In this document: positions 31,749 to 35,766 of the stretch, in pieces
Numbering within the stretch: the first letter of the stretch is position 1
Layout of the letters: each line of letters opens with the position of its first letter
Assembly: GCF_020400655.1 (NCBI RefSeq)
Contig: NZ_JAINRC010000036.1
Coordinates: 1 to 35,766 of the forward strand
Length of the DNA stretch: 35,766 bases
Source: Streptomyces spinosus
GTDB lineage: Bacteria > Actinomycetota > Actinomycetes > Streptomycetales > Streptomycetaceae
Direction of reading: 5' to 3'
The notes under the pieces: generated by a model
What the model saw: the letters and a program-made list of their open reading frames with translations, nothing else
The model's database searches: none
Told to the model about the DNA's origin: nothing
Program-made: the position numbers and the translations under genes

Positions 31749-31789
31749 CCTTCCCCGACGGGTGGGCCGGGCCGACCCGTCAGGGAAGG
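31749..31789 (-). terminator. acuC terminator overlapping the stop codon
   Basis: Arms 31749-31763 and 31775-31789 form a 15-bp stem with one mismatch and an 11-nt loop. The 5' arm (on the minus strand) includes the acuC stop. Confidence 0.72.
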
Positions 31790-32952
31790 AGGCCGCGCAA
31801 CGGGAACACGGCCCGCCGGGTCGCCAGCACGGCCTGGTCGACCCGGTCGGCGGGGTCGTACCCCTCCTCCCAGGACGCCCAAGGCACCGGCCACAACCCG
31901 TCCGTCATGCGCCACGGCCCCGACTGCCGCGTGCGGGCGTACACGGCCTGCCGCCACGCCTCGGGGATCACCGCCTCCGGAGCCACCGGCTTCCCGGCCG
32001 CGATCCCCACCAGGTGCGTCCACGACCGTGGTACGACGTCCACCACCGCGTAGCCGCCCCCGCCCAGCGCGACCCACTTCCCCCCGGCGTACTCGTGCGC
32101 TAGATCGTGACACGCCACCTGCACCGCCCGCTGCGCGTCCAGCGAGACCGCCAGGTGCGCGAGCGGATCCTCGAAGTGCGTGTCGGCCCCGTGCTGGGTG
32201 ACGAGGACCTGCGGCCGGAACTGCGCGAGCAGCTCCGGCACCACGGCGTGGAAGGCCCGTACCCACCCGGCGTCCCCGGTCCCGGCGGGCAGCGCCACGT
32301 TCACCGCGGCCCCCTCCCCCGCGCCCGCCCCGGTCTCCTGCGGCCACCCGGTCTGCGGGAACAACGTACGGGGATGCTCGTGCAACGAGATCGTCAGGAC
32401 CCGCGGGTCCTCCCAGAACGCGGCCTGCACCCCGTCCCCGTGGTGCACGTCGACGTCCACGTAGGCGACCCGCTCGGTCCCCAGCTCCAGCAGCCGCGCG
32501 ATGGCGAGCGAGGCGTCGTTGTAGATGCAGAACCCCGACGCCCCACCGGGCATGGCGTGGTGGAGCCCGCCCGCGAAGTTCACGGCGTGATCGGCGTCGC
32601 CCCGCCACACCGCCTCGGCCGCCCCCACCGACTGCCCGGCGATCAGCGCGGACACCTCGTGCATCCCCGCGAACGCGGGATCGTCGGCCGTTCCCAGCCC
32701 GTACGAGCCGTCCGCCCCCGCCGGATCGGCCGACGCGGCCTTCACGGCGTCGATGTAGTCCTCCCGGTGGACCAGCCGGAGCGTGGACTCGCCGGCCGGC
32801 TTCGCCGCGACGACCTCCACCTCCCGGTCGAGCCCGAAGGCACCGACCAGCCGGCGGGTCAGCTCCAGCCGGACCGGATCCATCGGATGGTTCCGACCGA
32901 AGTCATAGCCCGTTACTGCCTCGTCCCACATCAGCTGTGCGCGGCCGCTCAT
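31780..32952 (-). CDS. acuC: Acetoin utilisation protein AcuC / class I histone-deacetylase-like enzyme
   Basis: A 390-residue zinc-dependent deacetylase-like protein. Active-site His131-His132 are in GGLHHAMPG. The metal block DVDVHHGDG (166-174) supplies Asp168 and His170, and QHGADTHFEDPLAHL the third ligand Asp. GGGGYAVVDV contains the catalytic Tyr. All key residues are intact, so it is probably active, for example on acetylated acetyl-CoA synthetase as in Bacillus AcuC. ATG at 32952 is chosen because GGCGGGC is close upstream and the MSGRAQLMWDEAV start is conserved. It overlaps the end of the upstream MFS gene by 50 bp, so both are probably one transcript. Confidence 0.93.
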   Translation of the reverse strand: MSGRAQLMWDEAVTGYDFGRNHPMDPVRLELTRRLVGAFGLDREVEVVAAKPAGESTLRLVHREDYIDAVKAASADPAGADGSYGLGTADDPAFAGMHEVSALIAGQSVGAAEAVWRGDADHAVNFAGGLHHAMPGGASGFCIYNDASLAIARLLELGTERVAYVDVDVHHGDGVQAAFWEDPRVLTISLHEHPRTLFPQTGWPQETGAGAGEGAAVNVALPAGTGDAGWVRAFHAVVPELLAQFRPQVLVTQHGADTHFEDPLAHLAVSLDAQRAVQVACHDLAHEYAGGKWVALGGGGYAVVDVVPRSWTHLVGIAAGKPVAPEAVIPEAWRQAVYARTRQSGPWRMTDGLWPVPWASWEEGYDPADRVDQAVLATRRAVFPLRGLLP

Positions 32953-34120
32953 GCCCGCCACCGTATCGGTCCGGTTGAGCGGCGAACGACCTGGCGTACG
33001 CCAGTGTCACCAGCACCAACACCATCGGCACCAGCATGGCCCCCCGATAGCTCCACGCGTCGCCCAGAGCGCCCACCAACGGCGCGCCGACCAGGAACCC
33101 CACGTAGTTGAAGATGTTCAGCCGCGCGACCGCCGCGTCCGACGCCCCGGGGAACAGCCGCCCCGCCGCCGCGAACGTCTGCGGCACCAGCACGCACAAC
33201 CCCAGCCCCAGCAGCGTGAACCCGAGCATCCCGGCCCACGCTCCGGGCGCCACGGCCACCACCGCGAACCCGCAGGCCGCGACCACCGCTCCGAGGCGCA
33301 CGACCGCCACGGCCCCGAGCCGCCGGACCCCGAGGTCCCCGAGGGCCCGCCCCACGAGCGTGGTCACCATGTAGACGTTGTACGGCACGGTCGCCAGCTG
33401 TTCCGAGCTGCCCAGCACGTCCTTCAGGTACTTGGCGCTCCAGTTGGAGACCGTCGAGTCACCGATGTACGCGAACATCATCACCAGACACAGCGGCAGC
33501 AGCAGCCGGAAGACGACGGTCCCGCGCTCCGCGCTCCGCTCGACAGCGGGCACCGGCTCCCCGTCCACGTACCACCGGCTCCCGGCCAGCGCCGCCGGCA
33601 GCAGCACGGCCACCACCGGCAGGTACGACACCCACAGCGTGAGGTGCCAGTGCGCACCGGCCCAGGCCAGCGAGGCCCCCAGGATCGCACCCAGGCTGTA
33701 GACCGCGTGGAAGCCGAGCATGATGCTGCGCCCGTACGACCGCTGGAGGCTGACGCCGAGCATGTTCATGGACGCGTCCAGCGCGCCCACCGCCAGGCCG
33801 AACACCCCCAGCGCCACGGCCAGTACGGCGACCTGTCCGTGCCCGCCCGCCCCGACGCCGAGCAGCGCCAGCAGCACCACCGGCTGGGACCAGCGCAGCA
33901 GCACGCTGGGCCGTACCCGCTTCACCAGCTGCTCGGTGGCCACGCTGCCGGCCCCGGCGAGGACGGGCACGGCCGCCAGGAAGACCGGCAGCAGCGCGTC
34001 GGACACCCCGTACCGGTCCTGGATGGCCGGGATGCGCGTCACCAGCAGGGCGAAGGCGACGCCCTGGGCGAAGAAGCCGAACGCCAGCGAGGCCCTACCG
34101 CGCCGCAGCACATCAGTCAT
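32903..34120 (-). CDS. Major facilitator superfamily transporter
   Basis: A 405-residue integral membrane protein with about twelve hydrophobic segments. Landmarks are GFFAQGVAFALLVTRIPAIQDRYG near the N-terminus, ALDASMNMLGVSLQR (about 139-153) and NWSAKYLKDVLGSSE after the central loop, which resemble the YbjJ-like group. The substrate is unknown. The final 20 residues are hydrophilic and their codons overlap acuC. The ATG has no ribosome-binding site; TACTCT ends 7 nt upstream, so the transcript is probably leaderless and continues into acuC. Confidence 0.88.
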   Translation of the reverse strand: MTDVLRRGRASLAFGFFAQGVAFALLVTRIPAIQDRYGVSDALLPVFLAAVPVLAGAGSVATEQLVKRVRPSVLLRWSQPVVLLALLGVGAGGHGQVAVLAVALGVFGLAVGALDASMNMLGVSLQRSYGRSIMLGFHAVYSLGAILGASLAWAGAHWHLTLWVSYLPVVAVLLPAALAGSRWYVDGEPVPAVERSAERGTVVFRLLLPLCLVMMFAYIGDSTVSNWSAKYLKDVLGSSEQLATVPYNVYMVTTLVGRALGDLGVRRLGAVAVVRLGAVVAACGFAVVAVAPGAWAGMLGFTLLGLGLCVLVPQTFAAAGRLFPGASDAAVARLNIFNYVGFLVGAPLVGALGDAWSYRGAMLVPMVLVLVTLAYARSFAAQPDRYGGGHERPRTADVGRGSNGL

Positions 34121-34127
34121 GGCGGCG

Positions 34128-34157
34128 AGAGTAGGGCCCCGGGCTACCGCTGGGTAG
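34128..34157 (-). promoter_or_regulatory. MFS-acuC promoter with dyad over the -35 region
   Basis: A TACTCT -10 (34133-34128) lies 7 nt before the MFS ATG. CTACC-GCTG-GGTAG (34144-34157) is a perfect-armed dyad over the expected -35 position (TACCCA, 34156-34151, 17 bp away). It looks like a repressor site on a leaderless promoter. Confidence 0.45.
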
Positions 34158-34224
34158 ATCCGGCCAAAGATGAATTCTTCTCAGCTTCGGTCCGGGCTAC
34201 GGACCACCCGGTTCCGCTCGGCGA

Positions 34225-34938
34225 TCAGGCGGCGACGGCCACCTCGGGCCGCTCCGCCCGGCCGGCCTCCACCTCGGCCGCGAGCATCCGCTCCATCGGC
34301 CCCGCGGCCAGCCCACCGCTGACCACGAAACCGATCAGCATCGTGGCGATCAGGATCACGGACCCCAGCCACACCATGGTGTCCACCGGGACGGTGTAGG
34401 CCCCCACGACCCGTACGACGCACTCGGCCAGCAGGGCCACCCCCCACACCACGGAGAACGCCCGCTCCTTGGACCGGAAGGCCGCGGAATGGGCCGCCGC
34501 CCCGGACACCAGCCGCTGCCAGGCGGCTTCCCTCGCCGCGTCCCCCTTCACCACGAAGGGCTTCATGCCCGCGGTCATCATCGGCTTGCCGAGCCGGACG
34601 GACACCAGGATGCCGATGGCCACCGTGCTGCTGACCCCGCTGTCCTTGGCCAGCATCAGCCGGGGGTCGCCCGAGACGAAACTCAGCAGCAGGGAGACGA
34701 CGTTCACGAAGAGGATCAGACCCGCCAGCGCGTTGGTCCGGCGCTCCCTGACCAGTCCCCCCACGGTTCGCGCCGCCGGCACGACACTGCTCCAGGCGAG
34801 CGCCGCGAACGTGCTCATTCCGAAGGCGTCCTTGAAGAGGTAGTACGAGCCGAGCGGCAGCGCCACATCGATGAGCAGCGGCTTGAAGTTGTCCAGCACG
34901 CTCGGCTTACGGCCCTGGTTCCCCGTGTTCTTCGTCAT
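34225..34938 (-). CDS. VC0807-type membrane protein
   Basis: A 237-residue membrane protein with about five or six hydrophobic helices. The N-terminal pattern LLIDVALPLGSYYLFKDAFG and the pattern VVPAARTVGGLVRERRTNALAGLIL resemble the VC0807 family. Helices near 100-115, 165-180 and 190-215 follow. Function is unknown for the family. The ATG at 34938 has GAGGG close upstream. It sits alone between the HAD phosphatase and the MFS gene on the same strand, separated from the MFS gene by about 104 bp. Confidence 0.82.
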   Translation of the reverse strand: MTKNTGNQGRKPSVLDNFKPLLIDVALPLGSYYLFKDAFGMSTFAALAWSSVVPAARTVGGLVRERRTNALAGLILFVNVVSLLLSFVSGDPRLMLAKDSGVSSTVAIGILVSVRLGKPMMTAGMKPFVVKGDAAREAAWQRLVSGAAAHSAAFRSKERAFSVVWGVALLAECVVRVVGAYTVPVDTMVWLGSVILIATMLIGFVVSGGLAAGPMERMLAAEVEAGRAERPEVAVAA

Positions 34939-35030
34939 GCCCTCAGCTTCGTCCCCGGGCCGGGTCCGGCAGTAGGAACGTTCGTCCAGAGCTCCGCATG
35001 ACAGATGTCAGCCCGCACGGCCGACCGGGG

Positions 35031-35675
35031 TCATACCAGCAGGTCGAGCAACTGGTCCATGCGGGAGAAGAGTTGACCGGCACCCGCGAGCTTCACCGCC
35101 GGCGTCATCGCGGTGAACCCGTACACGTCCATCCCGGCCGCCACGGCCGCCTGTACGCCCAGCGGGGAGTCCTCCACGACCACGCACCGCCCGGGGGCCG
35201 CGCCCATCCGCCCAGCGGCGTGCAGGAAGAGGTCCGGCGCCGGCTTGCCCCGCCCGACATCCTCCGAGCTGAAGATGCGCTCCTGCGGGAACCACCGGTC
35301 CAGTCCGGTCGTCCGGTGCCCCACCCGGATCCGCTCGTGACTCCCCGAGGAGGCCACGCAGTACGGCACGCCGTCCGCGGCCAGTTTCTCCAGTACGCCG
35401 GCCACCCCGGGCACGGGCCGCAACTCCCGCTCGAACGCGGCGAACACCCGCGCGTGGAAGACCTCGTCGAACTCCGCCGGCAGCCGCTCTCCCGTCCGCT
35501 CCAGAACCAGGTCGTGGATCCGGTGCATCGCCGACCCCATGTAGTCGCGGATGGAGTCCTCGTACGTCGTGGGATGCCCGAGTTCGGTCAGATAGGCGGC
35601 CAGGAGCCGGTTGGATATGGGCTCGCTGTCCACGAGGACACCGTCGTTGTCGAAGATGACGAGGTCATAGCGCAT
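35031..35675 (-). CDS. HAD family hydrolase, beta-phosphoglucomutase-like
   Basis: A 214-residue HAD-IA protein. FDNDGVLVDSE carries the nucleophile Asp9 and general acid Asp11. The helical cap is about 16-85. CVASSGSHERI gives motif II, GKPAPDLFLHAA contains the conserved Lys, and VVVEDSPLGVQAAVAAGM gives the final acidic residues. Asn10 between the two Asp residues is common in the group. Members act on sugar phosphates, phosphoglycolate or similar; the substrate is unknown. The ATG has AGGGTG 8 nt upstream. Downstream of the 5S rRNA terminator on the same strand. Confidence 0.9.
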   Translation of the reverse strand: MRYDLVIFDNDGVLVDSEPISNRLLAAYLTELGHPTTYEDSIRDYMGSAMHRIHDLVLERTGERLPAEFDEVFHARVFAAFERELRPVPGVAGVLEKLAADGVPYCVASSGSHERIRVGHRTTGLDRWFPQERIFSSEDVGRGKPAPDLFLHAAGRMGAAPGRCVVVEDSPLGVQAAVAAGMDVYGFTAMTPAVKLAGAGQLFSRMDQLLDLLV

Positions 35676-35698
35676 GAGTTCACCCTAAACGCAGAAAA

Positions 35699-35721
35699 CC
35701 CCCGCACCGGAGGTGCGGGGG
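35699..35721 (-). terminator. rRNA operon terminator
   Basis: CCCCCGCACC and GGTGCGGGGG form a 10-bp stem with a 3-nt loop. On the minus strand it is followed by a short U-run (GTTTTCTGC). It lies 15 bp beyond the 5S rRNA end, as expected for an rRNA operon. Confidence 0.9.
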
Positions 35722-35735
35722 CTTTCCCAAAAATC

Positions 35736-35766
35736 GTTCGGCGGCGTCCTACTCTCCCACAGGGTC
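35736..35766 (-). rRNA. rrf: 5S ribosomal RNA, 3' end (partial)
   Basis: The minus strand reads GACCCTGTGGGAGAGTAGG followed by ACGCCGCCGAAC, the conserved 3' end of actinobacterial 5S rRNA. About 31 bases are inside the window; the rest, and presumably the 23S and 16S genes, lie beyond the right edge. The exact 3' end is uncertain by one or two bases. Confidence 0.95.

Overview
The window is very high-GC DNA with actinobacterial gene content and is almost certainly a chromosomal core segment of a Streptomyces. The evidence is GTG/TTG starts, DUF3558, DUF4232 and DUF2637 proteins, class I lysyl-tRNA synthetase, a Rex-controlled haem operon, BldN with RsbN, and a 32-residue bS22/AURKAIP1-type ribosomal protein. 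The gene order resembles what I recall of the S. coelicolor lysS-argS-hem-rex-bldN region; that comparison is from memory, not from a search. No insertion sequence, prophage, CRISPR array or tRNA gene was seen. The right edge runs into the 3' end of a 5S rRNA, so an rRNA operon lies just outside.

Layout. 1-3.1 kb: the start codon of a leftward gene leaving the window, a YnfA-type membrane protein, a short-chain dehydrogenase overlapped by a tiny membrane-protein gene, and an NmrA-like oxidoreductase divergent from a TetR regulator. 3.2-8.0 kb: RtcB RNA ligase (leftward), two DUF3558 lipoproteins and a DUF2637 membrane protein. 8.0-11.7 kb: lysS and argS, divergent. 11.7-16.4 kb: a WYL regulator divergent from a VOC protein across a 31-bp dyad, a DUF4253 protein, and a membrane-anchored XRE-type protein divergent from a DUF4232 lipoprotein. 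16.4-24.3 kb: the tetrapyrrole block, with rex-hemA-hemC-hemD translationally coupled, hemB set apart by an opposing secreted-protein gene, and a glutaredoxin-like gene. 24.4-27.9 kb: a HAD-IB hydrolase, the developmental sigma factor bldN and its anti-sigma gene rsbN. 28-30.8 kb: a leftward acyltransferase/epimerase pair, bS22 and a BldC-like small DNA-binding protein. 30.9-35.7 kb: a phosphatase-like protein, AcuC-type deacetylase, MFS transporter, VC0807-type membrane protein, HAD phosphatase and the 5S rRNA end.

How the parts work together. Rex senses the NADH/NAD+ ratio; its operator lies inside its own promoter, tying haem synthesis to redox state. BldN drives aerial development, and a sigma-BldN-like promoter precedes rsbN, which fits negative feedback. 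BldD-like palindromes sit upstream of rex and at the promoter of the BldC-like gene. Several genes have a TANNNT -10 element 6-7 nt before the start codon and no Shine-Dalgarno sequence, so they are probably leaderless.

No clearly novel system is certain. The best candidates are the membrane XRE/DUF4232 lipoprotein pair, the structured leader between rtcB and the first lipoprotein, the occluded argS ribosome-binding site, and the secreted-protein gene interrupting the hem block. All coordinates were read by eye; promoter and operator calls are pattern matches, not measurements.
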